Part shown: positions 9,072-18,394 of the stretch, piece after piece | Position numbering within the stretch: position 1 is the stretch's first letter | Layout of the letters: every line of letters starts with the position of its first letter | Origin: Candidatus Bathyarchaeota archaeon | Lineage (GTDB): Archaea; Thermoproteota; Bathyarchaeia; Bathyarchaeales; Bathycorpusculaceae | Length of the DNA stretch: 64,000 bases | Direction of reading: 5' to 3' | Assembly: GCA_025059195.1 (NCBI GenBank) | Contig: JANXDU010000003.1 | Coordinates: 1 to 64,000 of the forward strand | Position numbers and translations under genes: made by a program | The notes under the pieces: generated by a model | What the model was told of the DNA's origin: nothing | Databases searched by the model: none | Seen by the model: the letters and a program-made list of their open reading frames with translations, nothing else

Positions 9072-9764
9072 ATGGGGGATAGAAAGTTGTCCGATAAAGA
9101 GGAAACGCCAAAAGAAAAGTTTGAGGAGGAAACAAGCGTTAGCGCTGAAGAAGAACTTTTACTGCCGCGGGACACCATGCTATCTGCTGGAATACACATT
9201 GGAACAAGAATGAAAACAAAGGACATGGAACAATTTATATATCGCGTTAGACCCGACGGCCTCTTTGTCCTAGACATTAAAAAAACTGATGAAAGAATAC
9301 GGGTTGCAGCCAAATTCTTGGCGAGGTTTGAACCATCCAAAATTGCCGCAGCGGCAGCGAGGCTCTATGCCCATGAGCCTGTTAGAAGATTCTGTGAGGT
9401 AACAGGCGCCACTCCCGTTGTGGGACGTTTTATACCGGGCTTGTTGTCTAATCCAATGTATCCGAACCGCATTGAACCAGATGTTTTGATAGTTTCAGAT
9501 CCTAGGGCGGATTCTCAAGCCATTAAAGAGGCAGCCTCCGTAGGCATTCCAGTGGTTGCCTTATGCAGTACCGACAACGATTTTTCAGGAGTTGACTTAG
9601 CGATTCCAACAAACAACAAGGGGAGAAGGGCCTTGGCCGTCATATATTGGCTTTTAGCCAGACAAGTGCTTCGTGAAAGAGGAGAACTTCCGCTAGATAA
9701 GGATCTTCCGCTGACCATTGAAGATTTTGAGGCTAAAATCTCTAAGGAAGAGGAGGAAAGCTAG
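9072..9764 (+). CDS. rps2: 30S ribosomal protein uS2
   Basis: This 230-residue protein of the small-subunit body has the S2 signatures [39 protein letters not shown] and [20 protein letters not shown]. An acidic N-terminal extension of about 30 residues and an acidic tail flank the core. It starts one base after the enolase stop and is followed five bases later by the MEMO-family gene, an order seen in many archaea. Confidence 0.96.
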   Translation: MGDRKLSDKEETPKEKFEEETSVSAEEELLLPRDTMLSAGIHIGTRMKTKDMEQFIYRVRPDGLFVLDIKKTDERIRVAAKFLARFEPSKIAAAAARLYAHEPVRRFCEVTGATPVVGRFIPGLLSNPMYPNRIEPDVLIVSDPRADSQAIKEAASVGIPVVALCSTDNDFSGVDLAIPTNNKGRRALAVIYWLLARQVLRERGELPLDKDLPLTIEDFEAKISKEEEES

Positions 9765-9769
9765 CGTAG

Positions 9770-10621
9770 ATGGCGAAAGTTCGGCACCCCTATCAGGCTG
9801 GAGCCTTCTATGCAGGTACGGCTGAAGCTTTGAAAAAGCAGATTGAGAAATGCTTTCTCCACGAACTTGGCCCGGGGAAAATTCCGTCGGTTACCGAAGC
9901 GGGGGCTAGACGCATAGTTGGGCTTATCTGTCCTCATGCGGGGTACATGTATTCCGGGCCCGTTGCAGCTCACGCCTACTGTAGTTTGGCCTTAGACGGT
10001 AAACCAGACATTGTGGTTCTTTTTGGGCCAAACCATACTGGTTATGGAAGCGCCTTGGCCATCATGGATGAGGGTGTTTGGCGCACTCCCCTTGGCGATG
10101 TTGAGGTTGATGGGGAAACAGCCTATAAGATTGTGAAGGAGTCTCGTATTGTTGATGTTGACGAGTACGCCCACCTTTATGAGCATTCAATTGAGGTTCA
10201 GCTTCCGTTTCTGCAGTATCTTTTTGGTTCGAGGTTTAAGATTGTGCCGATATGCTTTCTAATGCAGGATTTACATTCCTCTATGGATGTTGGGCAAGCC
10301 ACAGCCAAAGTTTTGGCTGGAAAAAACGCTGTGATAATAGCTTCCTCCGACATGTCCCATTACGAGCCTCATAAAGTGGCGGAGCGAAAGGATAGGCTGG
10401 CCCTTCAAGCCGTGGAAGGGATGGATGAAACGAAGTTTTATTCAATTATCGAAGAGCATCGAATCTCCGCATGCGGTTATGGCCCCATAGTGGCCTTAAT
10501 TACGGCTGCTAAGGCTTTGGGGGCGAAAGAGGCAAAATTATTATGCTACAAGACCAGTGGAGATGTTAGTGGCGACTACTCAGCTGTGGTTGGGTACGCC
10601 GCCGTGCAATTCACGAAATAG
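9770..10621 (+). CDS. MEMO1-family protein
   Basis: This 283-residue member of the MEMO/AmmeMemoRadiSam-B family is related in fold to extradiol dioxygenases. Family residues are visible: RHPYQAGAFYAG at the start, LICPHAGYMYSGPVAAHAY, FGPNHTGYG, LYEHSIEVQLPFLQ and IASSDMSHYEP, giving the conserved metal-site histidines. Archaeal homologues are nearly always found between uS2 and mevalonate kinase, as here. Their biochemical role is not established. The context hints at a link to translation or isoprenoid metabolism. Confidence 0.93.
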   Translation: MAKVRHPYQAGAFYAGTAEALKKQIEKCFLHELGPGKIPSVTEAGARRIVGLICPHAGYMYSGPVAAHAYCSLALDGKPDIVVLFGPNHTGYGSALAIMDEGVWRTPLGDVEVDGETAYKIVKESRIVDVDEYAHLYEHSIEVQLPFLQYLFGSRFKIVPICFLMQDLHSSMDVGQATAKVLAGKNAVIIASSDMSHYEPHKVAERKDRLALQAVEGMDETKFYSIIEEHRISACGYGPIVALITAAKALGAKEAKLLCYKTSGDVSGDYSAVVGYAAVQFTK

Positions 10622-10630
10622 TGGTTGATA

Positions 10631-11617
10631 ATGGGGGTAGCCGTCGCCTCAGCTCCCGCTAAAGTGATACTTTTCGGAGAACACTTCGTCGTTTACGGCG
10701 AACCAGCCATAGTCATGGCGATAGACAAGAGGGCCTATGCAAAAGTGGAAGCCCGCCAAGACAAAAGGCTATTCATACACTCGCAAAATCTAGACTTGTC
10801 AGCTTTTTTCGAAAACGGCAACGTCAAAGTGGAAAAGGGCGACCCTAGAGAGGCGAAAATAAAGCTTGAACCTATAAGGTGCGCTGTGGAAAAAGTCTTA
10901 GGAAAAGCTGGAGAAAAAGTTGGCTTAAATGTGGAAGTCACCTCAACAGTGCCCGTTGCCGCTGGGCTTGGCTCATCCGCGGCGGTAGCTTCAGCTGTAG
11001 CTGCAGCATGTGGTGCAGTGTTAAACGTTAAGATGTCGAAGGAGGAAGTTTTTCGCATAGCCTTTGAAGCTGAGAAAATCATGCATGGCACCCCCTCCGG
11101 AGTGGATCCGGCAATATCAACTTTCGGCGGAACAATGCTTTTCCAGCTGGACACGGGCTTTAAACCCCTTGAAGTTAAGGCTGAAGTGCCGCTTGTTGTT
11201 GGAAACACTGGTGTTGAAAGATCAACCCGCGTCCAAGTTGCAAAGGTTCGCGGGTTGAGGGACAAATATCCACAAGTTGTTGAACCGATGATGCGGGCGG
11301 CTCGCGAAATAGTGTTGCAGGCGATGGAAGCGCTGAAAAGAGGCGACCTAGAAACTATTGGAGAATTAATGAACATAAACCATGCGTTGTTGTATGGCCT
11401 AGGAGTTTCAGATGAATCGCTGGAGTGGCTTATAAATGCGGCTCGAAAGGCTGGAGCCCTAGGCGCCAAACTGACGGGGGCGGGCGGTGGCGGGTGCATG
11501 ATAGCCCTTGCAACAAAAGAAAGGCTTGAAAAGGTTTTAGAAGCTGTTCAGAGGGCTGGAGCCAACGCCTTCGTGGCTAGAAAGACCGATGAGGGGGTTA
11601 GACTTGAGTCAAGCTAA
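10631..11617 (+). CDS. mvk: Mevalonate kinase
   Basis: This enzyme phosphorylates mevalonate in the archaeal isoprenoid pathway. It is a GHMP-kinase of 328 residues from the ATG at 10631 (TTG at 10625 is an alternative). The three family motifs are present: SAPAKVILFGEHFVVYGEPA near the start, VPVAAGLGSSAAVASAVAAA (ATP-binding) and KLTGAGGGGCMIAL near the end. HGTPSGVDPAIST supplies the catalytic Asp region. Its end overlaps the isopentenyl phosphate kinase start, placing two steps of the modified mevalonate pathway in one transcript. Confidence 0.95.
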   Translation: MGVAVASAPAKVILFGEHFVVYGEPAIVMAIDKRAYAKVEARQDKRLFIHSQNLDLSAFFENGNVKVEKGDPREAKIKLEPIRCAVEKVLGKAGEKVGLNVEVTSTVPVAAGLGSSAAVASAVAAACGAVLNVKMSKEEVFRIAFEAEKIMHGTPSGVDPAISTFGGTMLFQLDTGFKPLEVKAEVPLVVGNTGVERSTRVQVAKVRGLRDKYPQVVEPMMRAAREIVLQAMEALKRGDLETIGELMNINHALLYGLGVSDESLEWLINAARKAGALGAKLTGAGGGGCMIALATKERLEKVLEAVQRAGANAFVARKTDEGVRLESS

Positions 11618-12404
11618 GCCAACCATTCTGAAAATAGGCGGCTCGGTTATAACGGACAAAAGCAAAGAGATGGAAGTGCGCATGGACGCCATAAGCCGCT
11701 TAGCTGACGAAATATTTGAAGCAAACCCCAAAAACCTAATAATTATCCACGGTGGGGGAAGCTTTGGGCACCCTTTGGCGCGAAAGTACGCACTAAAAGA
11801 GGGGTTCAAGGATGCATCCCAAATCGTAGGTTTTGCTGAAACCCACCATGTTATGACCGTGCTTAATGGACTTTTTATGGACGCCCTTATATGGCGAGGT
11901 ATCCCGGCTGTAAGCATCCCGCCCTCTTCTTGCGCCCTGACGAAAAATGGGAGAATAGCATGTTTTGAGGAAACGCCTCTAAAGAGGCTTTTAGAGATGG
12001 GCTTTACTCCAGTTCTTTACGGGGACACCGTCCTTGACACCGAGTTAGGCTTCACGATACTCTCTGGGGATCAGTTAACCTCCTTTCTGGCCCTGCGCTT
12101 TAACGCCGAAAGGATTTTGATAGGCGTGGACGTGGATGGACTTTACGATGCAGACCCAAAAACCAACGTCAAAGCAAAAATGTTTGAACACCTATCTCTA
12201 GAAGAACTCAAGAAAACCCATGGGCTGTTGGGCGGCTCAAATGGTTGCGATGTGACCGGCGGCATGGCCAACAAAATTGCGGAGCTTATACCAGCCGTAG
12301 AGCGCGGCATCCCCGTCTTAATTGTAAACGCTTCTAAACCTAAATACCTCTACAAGGCCCTTAAAGGAGAAAAGGTGAAAGGCACGCTTATAGAGAAGGA
12401 ATGA
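11604..12404 (+). CDS. ipk: Isopentenyl phosphate kinase
   Basis: This is an amino-acid-kinase-fold enzyme converting isopentenyl phosphate to isopentenyl diphosphate, the hallmark step of the archaeal mevalonate route. LKIGGSVITDK and IIIHGGGSFGHPLARKYAL carry the nucleotide site and the His of GGGSFGH used by this family. DVTGGMANKIAELI is near the end. The TTG at 11604 has GAGGGGG upstream and overlaps the mevalonate kinase stop. The ATG at 11589 is an alternative. The frame is 266 residues. Confidence 0.94.
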   Translation: MSQAKPTILKIGGSVITDKSKEMEVRMDAISRLADEIFEANPKNLIIIHGGGSFGHPLARKYALKEGFKDASQIVGFAETHHVMTVLNGLFMDALIWRGIPAVSIPPSSCALTKNGRIACFEETPLKRLLEMGFTPVLYGDTVLDTELGFTILSGDQLTSFLALRFNAERILIGVDVDGLYDADPKTNVKAKMFEHLSLEELKKTHGLLGGSNGCDVTGGMANKIAELIPAVERGIPVLIVNASKPKYLYKALKGEKVKGTLIEKE

Positions 12405-12407
12405 TTA

Positions 12408-13526
12408 TTGGCTGAAAAAACACGGAAACGGAAAGCAGACCACATACGAATAGCAACAACCCACAATGTTCAAGCGAGAAAAAACACCACGGGCTTTGAG
12501 GACGTCCACTTTGTTCATAAGGCCTTACCGGAAATCGACAGGGAGAAAATCGACTTATCAACAAACGTTTTTAACCATAGATTTTCGGCGCCAATAATGG
12601 TGGGCGCAATTACCGGTGGAACAAGCGAAGCTAGAAAAATCAATGCGGCAATAGCCACCGTTGTTGAGGAACTTGGCCTTGGAATGGGTGTCGGAAGCCA
12701 GAGGGCTGCATTAGAAGATAGACGCCTCGAAAAAACCTTCGCTGTGGTTAGAAAAAAGGCTCCAACAGCTTTCATTGTGGCGAACATAGGAGGAGTGCAA
12801 CTTACTCGCGGATACGGCTTGAAAGAAGTGGAAAAAGCCATAGAGATGATTGAAGCAGACGCTGTCGCAATACATTTAAACCCGCTTCAAGAGGCTGTCC
12901 AACCCGAAGGCGAGACAAGCTTTCAAGGAATCCTCGAAAGAATTGGGGAAATTGCCAAAAGCCTCGACAAGCCAGTAATAGTGAAGGAGACGGGCGCTGG
13001 AATAGCTGCTGAAGAAGCAAGAGCGCTTGAGATTGCAGGTGTGAGGGGCATTGACGTTAGCGGCGCCGGCGGCACAAGTTTCGCCGCAGTTGAGTTTTTC
13101 CGTGCAAAAGGTGGAGGGAACCTCCACCGCCGTAGACTGGGGGAAGTCTTTTGGGACTGGGGCATACCAACGGCTGTGAGTATAGTTGAAGTTGCCCAAA
13201 CAGTTAAAATTCCAATCATAGCCTCTGGAGGAATACGCAGCGGACTAGATGCGGCTAAGGCATTAGCCCTTGGAGCAAGCTTAGCCAGCCTCGCCCAACC
13301 AGTTTTGCAGGCAGCAGTTGAAGGAGGAGTTAACAAAACAAGGAGAATGTTAAGCCTGTTTATTGAAGAGTTAAAGAACGCCATGTTTCTAACGGGAGCT
13401 AAAACCCCACAACATATGCATCAAACACCCGTCGTTATAACTGGAAAAACCGCCGAATGGTTAAAGCTAAGAGGATTCGACGTTGAATCCTATGCCAGAA
13501 GGAGTAATGTCGCCCATGAGCATTGA
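12408..13526 (+). CDS. fni: Type 2 isopentenyl-diphosphate delta-isomerase (FMN-dependent)
   Basis: This enzyme isomerises isopentenyl to dimethylallyl diphosphate using reduced FMN. It is a TIM barrel of 372 residues. Visible signatures are RKADHIRIATTHNVQARKNT at the start, MVGAITGGT, GVGSQRAAL, HLNPLQEAVQPEGE (the Asn/Gln/Glu active-site set), VKETGAGI, DVSGAGGTS and IIASGGIRSGLDAAKALALG for phosphate and FMN binding. It uses a TTG start four bases after isopentenyl phosphate kinase and overlaps the prenyl synthase gene. Confidence 0.95.
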   Translation: MAEKTRKRKADHIRIATTHNVQARKNTTGFEDVHFVHKALPEIDREKIDLSTNVFNHRFSAPIMVGAITGGTSEARKINAAIATVVEELGLGMGVGSQRAALEDRRLEKTFAVVRKKAPTAFIVANIGGVQLTRGYGLKEVEKAIEMIEADAVAIHLNPLQEAVQPEGETSFQGILERIGEIAKSLDKPVIVKETGAGIAAEEARALEIAGVRGIDVSGAGGTSFAAVEFFRAKGGGNLHRRRLGEVFWDWGIPTAVSIVEVAQTVKIPIIASGGIRSGLDAAKALALGASLASLAQPVLQAAVEGGVNKTRRMLSLFIEELKNAMFLTGAKTPQHMHQTPVVITGKTAEWLKLRGFDVESYARRSNVAHEH

Positions 13527-14586
13527 AAAGCTGCTAGAAGAAAAAGCTCCGTTAATAGATAAGGCGATTGAGAAGTACATTCCGAGATTTTTCTCTAAAA
13601 AAGCCTTAATCTTCAAAATAAACCCGCCCAGATACGCCTACAACACGGAAGCCTTAAACAAGGCGCTGGCTGAACCCATATGGGAGTTTTTGGATAGAGG
13701 TGGAAAACGCTGGCGCCCAACGCTATTCCTGCTGATATGCGAAGCCTTGGGGAAAAACCCTGAAGATTACATTGACTACGCCATCATTCCAGAGGTTGTT
13801 CACAATGGAACCTTAATGATAGACGACATTGAAGATGCATCTGAATACCGCAGAGGAAAACCTTGCACCTACAAGATCTACGGTTTGGACATAGCGGTAA
13901 ACGCTGGAAACACCATGTACTATCTGCCGCTTCTACCGTTAATGGAAAACCGCGATAAAATAGGCGCTGAAAAACTGGCGAAAATATACGAAATTTATGT
14001 GCAAGAAATGATAAATCTAAGTCTTGGGCAAGCCATGGATATAGCGTGGCATAAAGGACTAGCAAACGCCGACCAAATAGGTGAAGAAGACTACCTGCAG
14101 ATGTGCGCCTACAAAACTGGGACTTTGGCGAGGATGGCGGCCAAAATCGCCGCAGTACTCGCCGACGCAGACGACAAACTTGTAGAGAAACTTGGAGTTT
14201 TCGCGGAGAGCATAGGTGTAGCCTTCCAAATACAAGATGACGTCTTAGACTTGACTCAAGGAGAGTTTGCAGAGAAAAAAGGCGGCCGAGGACAAGACAT
14301 AACAGAGGGAAAACGCACTTTGATGGTGATTCACACCTTGAAAGTTGCCAACGCCCAGGATAGGAAGAGACTTATTGAAATTCTAAGAATGCATACTTCA
14401 GACCAAAATCTTAAGGACGAAGCAGTGGCAATTATGCAGAAATACGGCTCAATAGATTACGCTAAAAATTTTGCAAGAAAAATTGTTGAGGAAAGCTGGA
14501 AAAGTGTAGAAAAGCTTCTTCCACCCTCAAATGCAAAGGAAAAGTTAAACGCTTTTGCTAAGTTCCTCATTGAAAGAAAGATGTAG
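13516..14586 (+). CDS. idsA: Geranylgeranyl/polyprenyl diphosphate synthase
   Basis: This protein condenses isopentenyl diphosphate onto allylic primers to give the C20 precursor of archaeal ether lipids. The first aspartate-rich motif is in LMIDDIEDASEYRRGKP and the second in FQIQDDVLDLTQ. GGKRWRPTL near the start binds the diphosphate. From the ATG at 13516, which has AAGGAG 11 bases upstream, the protein has 356 residues. Earlier in-frame starts would deepen the overlap with the isomerase. Chain length is inferred, not proven. Confidence 0.92.
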   Translation: MSIEKLLEEKAPLIDKAIEKYIPRFFSKKALIFKINPPRYAYNTEALNKALAEPIWEFLDRGGKRWRPTLFLLICEALGKNPEDYIDYAIIPEVVHNGTLMIDDIEDASEYRRGKPCTYKIYGLDIAVNAGNTMYYLPLLPLMENRDKIGAEKLAKIYEIYVQEMINLSLGQAMDIAWHKGLANADQIGEEDYLQMCAYKTGTLARMAAKIAAVLADADDKLVEKLGVFAESIGVAFQIQDDVLDLTQGEFAEKKGGRGQDITEGKRTLMVIHTLKVANAQDRKRLIEILRMHTSDQNLKDEAVAIMQKYGSIDYAKNFARKIVEESWKSVEKLLPPSNAKEKLNAFAKFLIERKM

Positions 14587-14601
14587 CTGCAGTGAGAAAC
14601 G

Positions 14602-16356
14602 ATGGCCTTGATGGAAACATCCAAAGAAATAGAAGAGTTAATCCGCAAATTCGCCCTATTAAACGCTGTCAAACATGACGGAAAAGCACAAATCGGGCCG
14701 GTTATGGGCAAGGTCTTAGCCGAAAAACCAGAACTGCGCACAAAAGCGAAGGAAATAACTCCGCTTATAAACAGGATAGTTGGAGAGGTTAACACCCTTT
14801 CTTTAAGCGAGCAAAAACGCATTGTCGAGGAGAATTGGCCGGAAGCCCTTCAAAGAGAGAAGGTTGAAGAAGAGAAAAAGCTTCCGCCGCTGCCCAATGC
14901 CGACAAATACCCAAAGGTTGTGACACGTTTTTCGCCCAACCCCGACTGTGTTCTACATTTAGGCTCAGCTAGGGCAATAATTCTTTGCCACGAATACGCT
15001 CGCATGTACCGTGGAAAGTTCATCTTACGTTTTGAAGATACGGATCCAAAGCTGAAAAAGCCAGTTTTAGAGTTCTACGATCGCATTCGCGAAGATCTTG
15101 CGTGGTTGGGATGCATACCTGATGAAGAATACATACAAAGCGATAGAATCCCAATTTATTACGGGTATGCGGAAAAACTTTTGGAGAATGGCAACGCCTA
15201 TGTTTGCGCTTGTCAACCTCAAGCTTTTAGGGAAAAAATATTGGCTAAAAGGCCGTGTCCATGCCGCGACTTGCCATCGGAAACTCACATGGAGAGGTGG
15301 CGCCGTATGTTAGACGGGGAATACGGCGAAGGCGAAGCAGTGGTGCGCATAAAAACTGATTTACAACATCCAAACCCAGCTGTTAGGGACTGGCCAGCCT
15401 TACGAGTCATAGACACTGAGAGGTCCCCCCATCCGAGGGTTGGAAGCAAATACCGCGTTTGGCCCCTCTACAACTTTGCATGCGGCCTTGACGACCACTT
15501 GATGGGAGTCACTCACATCATCCGCGGCAAAGAGCATTTAACAAACATGGTCCGCCAAGAATACCTATACCGCCACTTAGGATGGAAGTATCCGGAAGCC
15601 ATACACTATGGTAGGCTTAAAATTGTGGGGGCGTATCTTAGCAAGTCAAAAATTGTTCAGGGAGTGAGGGAAGGCTTCTACGAAGGTTGGGATGACCCGA
15701 GGCTAGCTACTTTTGTGGCGTTAAGAAAGCGTGGAATCACACCAGCGGCCATAAAAAGGCTAATTATTGACGTGGGCCCAAAAACTTCAGATGTTGTTTT
15801 AAGCTGGGAAAACCTCTACGCCTACAACAGAAAAACACTGGACCCGGAGGTAGACCGCTACTTTTTTGTGTCAAATCCCATTCAGCTTACTGTTCATGGA
15901 GTTCCAAAGACTTTTACGGCTAGAATTAGGCGGCATCCAGAACATCTTGAAAGGGGTTTCAGAGAATACACTATAAAACCCACAGAAAAAGGAGAGGCTT
16001 TTTTTTGGGTTTCAAAAAACGACTTGAAAAACTTGGCAACCGGAAGGATTATCCGCCTCATGGAACTGTTTAACGTTAGAGTTGAAGAAGTTAAGGCATA
16101 CGCTGTTGAAGCGTCTTTCCTAAGCGAAGCCTACGAAGATGCAAAAAGGGCGGAAGCCCCTCTAATACACTGGGTTTCCATAGGGGCGGATATGCCGTGC
16201 AGAGTTGTTATGCCAGACGCCACAACTGTCGAGGGAATAGCTGAAAAAGCGTGCGAAAGCCTAAAACCAAACGACATAGCGCAGTTTGAAAGGTTCGGCT
16301 TCGTGAGAATAGAAAAAACGGACGGAAAAATTTTAGCCTACTTCGCCCACAAGTAG
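14602..16356 (+). CDS. gltX: Glutamyl-tRNA synthetase, archaeal type
   Basis: This is a 584-residue class I synthetase. The N-terminal ~95 residues form the archaeal/eukaryotic extension. The catalytic domain has the HIGH-like motif in SPNPDCVLHLGSARAI and the KMSKS-like AYLSKSKIVQGV. A beta-barrel anticodon domain follows. No GatDE or GatCAB genes are in the window. Whether it also charges tRNA-Gln is unknown, though archaeal members usually supply Gln-tRNA through an amidotransferase. It lies 15 bases after the prenyl synthase and 11 before SRP19. Confidence 0.95.
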   Translation: MALMETSKEIEELIRKFALLNAVKHDGKAQIGPVMGKVLAEKPELRTKAKEITPLINRIVGEVNTLSLSEQKRIVEENWPEALQREKVEEEKKLPPLPNADKYPKVVTRFSPNPDCVLHLGSARAIILCHEYARMYRGKFILRFEDTDPKLKKPVLEFYDRIREDLAWLGCIPDEEYIQSDRIPIYYGYAEKLLENGNAYVCACQPQAFREKILAKRPCPCRDLPSETHMERWRRMLDGEYGEGEAVVRIKTDLQHPNPAVRDWPALRVIDTERSPHPRVGSKYRVWPLYNFACGLDDHLMGVTHIIRGKEHLTNMVRQEYLYRHLGWKYPEAIHYGRLKIVGAYLSKSKIVQGVREGFYEGWDDPRLATFVALRKRGITPAAIKRLIIDVGPKTSDVVLSWENLYAYNRKTLDPEVDRYFFVSNPIQLTVHGVPKTFTARIRRHPEHLERGFREYTIKPTEKGEAFFWVSKNDLKNLATGRIIRLMELFNVRVEEVKAYAVEASFLSEAYEDAKRAEAPLIHWVSIGADMPCRVVMPDATTVEGIAEKACESLKPNDIAQFERFGFVRIEKTDGKILAYFAHK

Positions 16357-16367
16357 AGGAGTCTAAA

Positions 16368-16661
16368 ATGCGCAAACAAGACAAAGTAATCTTATGGCCC
16401 GCATACTTTGATTCCACAAAAACCAGAGGGGAGGGAAGGAAAATACCAAAAAATTTGGCTGTTCCGTCACCCAAAATTTCAGATTTAAAAGAGGCGGCTG
16501 AAAAAATAGGCCTCGAACACGAGCTAGTTCCAGATGCTTGCTATCCCAAAACGCCTTGGCTAAAAACCGGTATGCTTCTAGTGGCAAAAAAAGAGCCGAA
16601 GAACCAAATCCTTAAAAAAGTTGCCAAACAACTGCAGAAAATCCGAGCTTCACAGTTGTAA
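16368..16661 (+). CDS. srp19: Signal recognition particle protein SRP19
   Basis: This 97-residue RNA-binding subunit clamps helices 6 and 8 of SRP RNA. The N-terminus VILWPAYFDSTKTRGEGRKI and CYPKTPWLKTGMLLV match the family. AGGAG precedes the ATG. It is the last plus-strand gene of the long cluster and converges on the eS8 gene. Confidence 0.93.
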   Translation: MRKQDKVILWPAYFDSTKTRGEGRKIPKNLAVPSPKISDLKEAAEKIGLEHELVPDACYPKTPWLKTGMLLVAKKEPKNQILKKVAKQLQKIRASQL

Positions 16662-16668
16662 AATAATT

Positions 16669-17067
16669 TCAGTCGGCTTCTTCCTTACCTATCAAAACAG
16701 CGTTTATAACGCCATTTTGACCCGGACGGGATGTAACCCGCGCTAATCCAAGACTAGTTTCTATAATAGTGCCTTTTGTTATCACCCCCCTCCTGTCGTA
16801 GTCAACGTTCGCCGGATTTTTGACAACACGGAGGATTTCAGCTTTTTCGGTTTTTCCAGTTTTCAAGTCGCTCACGCAAGCATATTTTTCGCTTAAAACT
16901 CTAACCTTTAAGTTGCCTCCCCTTCTCCTTTCAACTTTTCTTTTTGGTTCGTCGAGAACGGTTTCAACTGGAAATGAACCTTGTTCAAACTTACGTTTCC
17001 CTCGATATGGTTTCTTTTTCCCTCCCGTTGGTTTCTTTTTGTGTAGGTCACCGTGCCAAACAGACAT
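16669..17067 (-). CDS. rps8e: 30S ribosomal protein eS8
   Basis: This 132-residue archaeal/eukaryotic ribosomal protein has the family pattern: a basic N-terminal tail (KKKPTGGKKKPYRGKRKFEQ), RRGGNLKVRVLS, and the C-terminal VITKGTIIETSLGLARVTSR. GGGGAT precedes the ATG. It is a monocistronic-looking minus-strand gene convergent with SRP19. Confidence 0.95.
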   Translation of the reverse strand: MSVWHGDLHKKKPTGGKKKPYRGKRKFEQGSFPVETVLDEPKRKVERRRGGNLKVRVLSEKYACVSDLKTGKTEKAEILRVVKNPANVDYDRRGVITKGTIIETSLGLARVTSRPGQNGVINAVLIGKEEAD

Positions 17068-17116
17068 TTAAATCCCCTTTAGGCTTGTTTACTATGACTA
17101 TAATTTGCATATAAAC

Positions 17117-17744
17117 CTATCCAAATTTCAAAAAGTTAAATGTTCGAATTTGAGCTTCGAGATCATCCCGAAGCTTTTCTGTTACGTCTATCATACAGCG
17201 GATAATGATTATGAAAAAATGGTATTTTTCGTCGTTTATAGACCCCCTAAGATGCTGTACTAATTCCGTCGCTGCTTGGTTTCTCGTATCACTGTTCTCT
17301 GCTTCCACGCCGAACATCCAGACGCCCGGCTTCCAATAGAACACGCTGTATCCATCTGCTTCCGCCGTAAACCAATCTGAAGTCTTGGTTCTAAATTTAG
17401 CCAGTCTATATTCCTCGTAAAGGGCGTTAAGAACTTGCGATGCATCGGTTAGACTTGGCGCTCTATATATGTTTACGGTCACTCCGTCAATTGAGCGGTA
17501 TAGTCAATTGGAGTTCCGTCTAAATATTTTGTGCTCGTGTAATTGCTTATTAATCGCTCTTTGATAAACACCGACGGAACCAGTTGCACTGTTGTTAGGT
17601 TCGAGGATGGGTTTACCTTGATACATCCACTGGAGGCTTAACTGCACCAAAAAAGTAGAAGACGGCAATGATGATCACCACAAGAATGACGGCCGCGATT
17701 ATCAGAATTTTCCTTTTTGAAAACAGACTATGAGTGGCCGTCAA
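17117..17744 (-). pseudogene. Frameshifted membrane-anchored protein gene (unknown family)
   Basis: Three minus-strand frames join into one plausible protein. From a TTG near 17744 an N-terminal basic stretch and a 20-residue membrane helix (rich in Ile/Val) run to a stop at 17613-17615. Just before it, a second frame continues as IKVNPSSNLTTVQLVPSVF...DYTAQL to a stop at 17479-17481. A third frame then gives VTVNIYRAPSLTDASQVL to a natural end at 17117. Two indels are therefore needed. The intact product would be about 205 residues with one membrane anchor and an outside alpha/beta domain. It may be a real pseudogene or an assembly error. The family is not recognised. Confidence 0.6.
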
Positions 17745-17785
17745 TAGTATAAATGGTTTAAGTTTAAAAAATTGCGACCAACATG

Positions 17786-18394
17786 CTAAAGTTCAGGTGT
17801 ATCTTGCTTTGAAAAATCTTCAAAAATACGCTTCAACTCCCTTTTCATGGCTGAGATGTCGTGGCTTAAACCAAAATAGTCTGCAAAGTAGTCTGTTGTC
17901 TTTAAAATGAAGGAGCGCCCCTTCCGTTCCACTGCAATTAAGCCCATTTCCTTAAGCAGTTTGATGTGGCCATAAGCGTGGTGGCCCCGCACCTCCACAA
18001 CCCGCTTCTGAGGCACAGGTTGTCTCAAGGCTATATAAGCCAGAGTTTTCAGTGGACCCGTTGAGAGAAGCGGGCGCTTAACAAGTTTTCTCACGTGGGG
18101 GGTGAATTCAGCTTTAAGTTGGAGGACATACCTTTCATCCTTTAACTCTAGGATCTCTAGGGCGGTGTTTCGGTTCGCATATTCCTGCATAAGAGTTTTC
18201 ACAATTTTTTTCGTTTTATTTTTCGATCTGGTTTTTAGCACCGAGCAGAGTTCTTGGAGGGTTAATGGGCGGCCAGCAACGTATAATGCTGCCTCAATTA
18301 AGGCTAACTCGTCTAATGTTTTCTCCAAATTGCCTTTAAGCTCATTAATATTACTGGATGTCCCCTTCACCTCTTGCAGTATCGAGGCCTCCAA
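17786..18394 (-). CDS. scpB: Chromosome segregation/condensation protein ScpB
   Basis: This 202-residue kite subunit of the SMC-kleisin complex is built of two winged-helix domains. The segments LALIEAALYVAGRPLTLQEL and RPLLSTGPLKTLAYIALRQP are family hallmarks, followed by GHHAYGHIKLLKEMGLI. The frame from the ATG at 18394 overlaps ScpA by 44 bases. A GTG at 18370 is an alternative start that reduces this. It is the third gene of the smc-scpA-scpB operon. Confidence 0.92.
   Translation of the reverse strand: MEASILQEVKGTSSNINELKGNLEKTLDELALIEAALYVAGRPLTLQELCSVLKTRSKNKTKKIVKTLMQEYANRNTALEILELKDERYVLQLKAEFTPHVRKLVKRPLLSTGPLKTLAYIALRQPVPQKRVVEVRGHHAYGHIKLLKEMGLIAVERKGRSFILKTTDYFADYFGLSHDISAMKRELKRIFEDFSKQDTPEL

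Noticed and set aside
10735-11499. Long minus-strand open frame opposite mevalonate kinase (254 codons)
   Set aside because: It mirrors the codon bias of a clear GHMP kinase on the plus strand, is rich in Ser/Pro/Thr and has no ribosome site.
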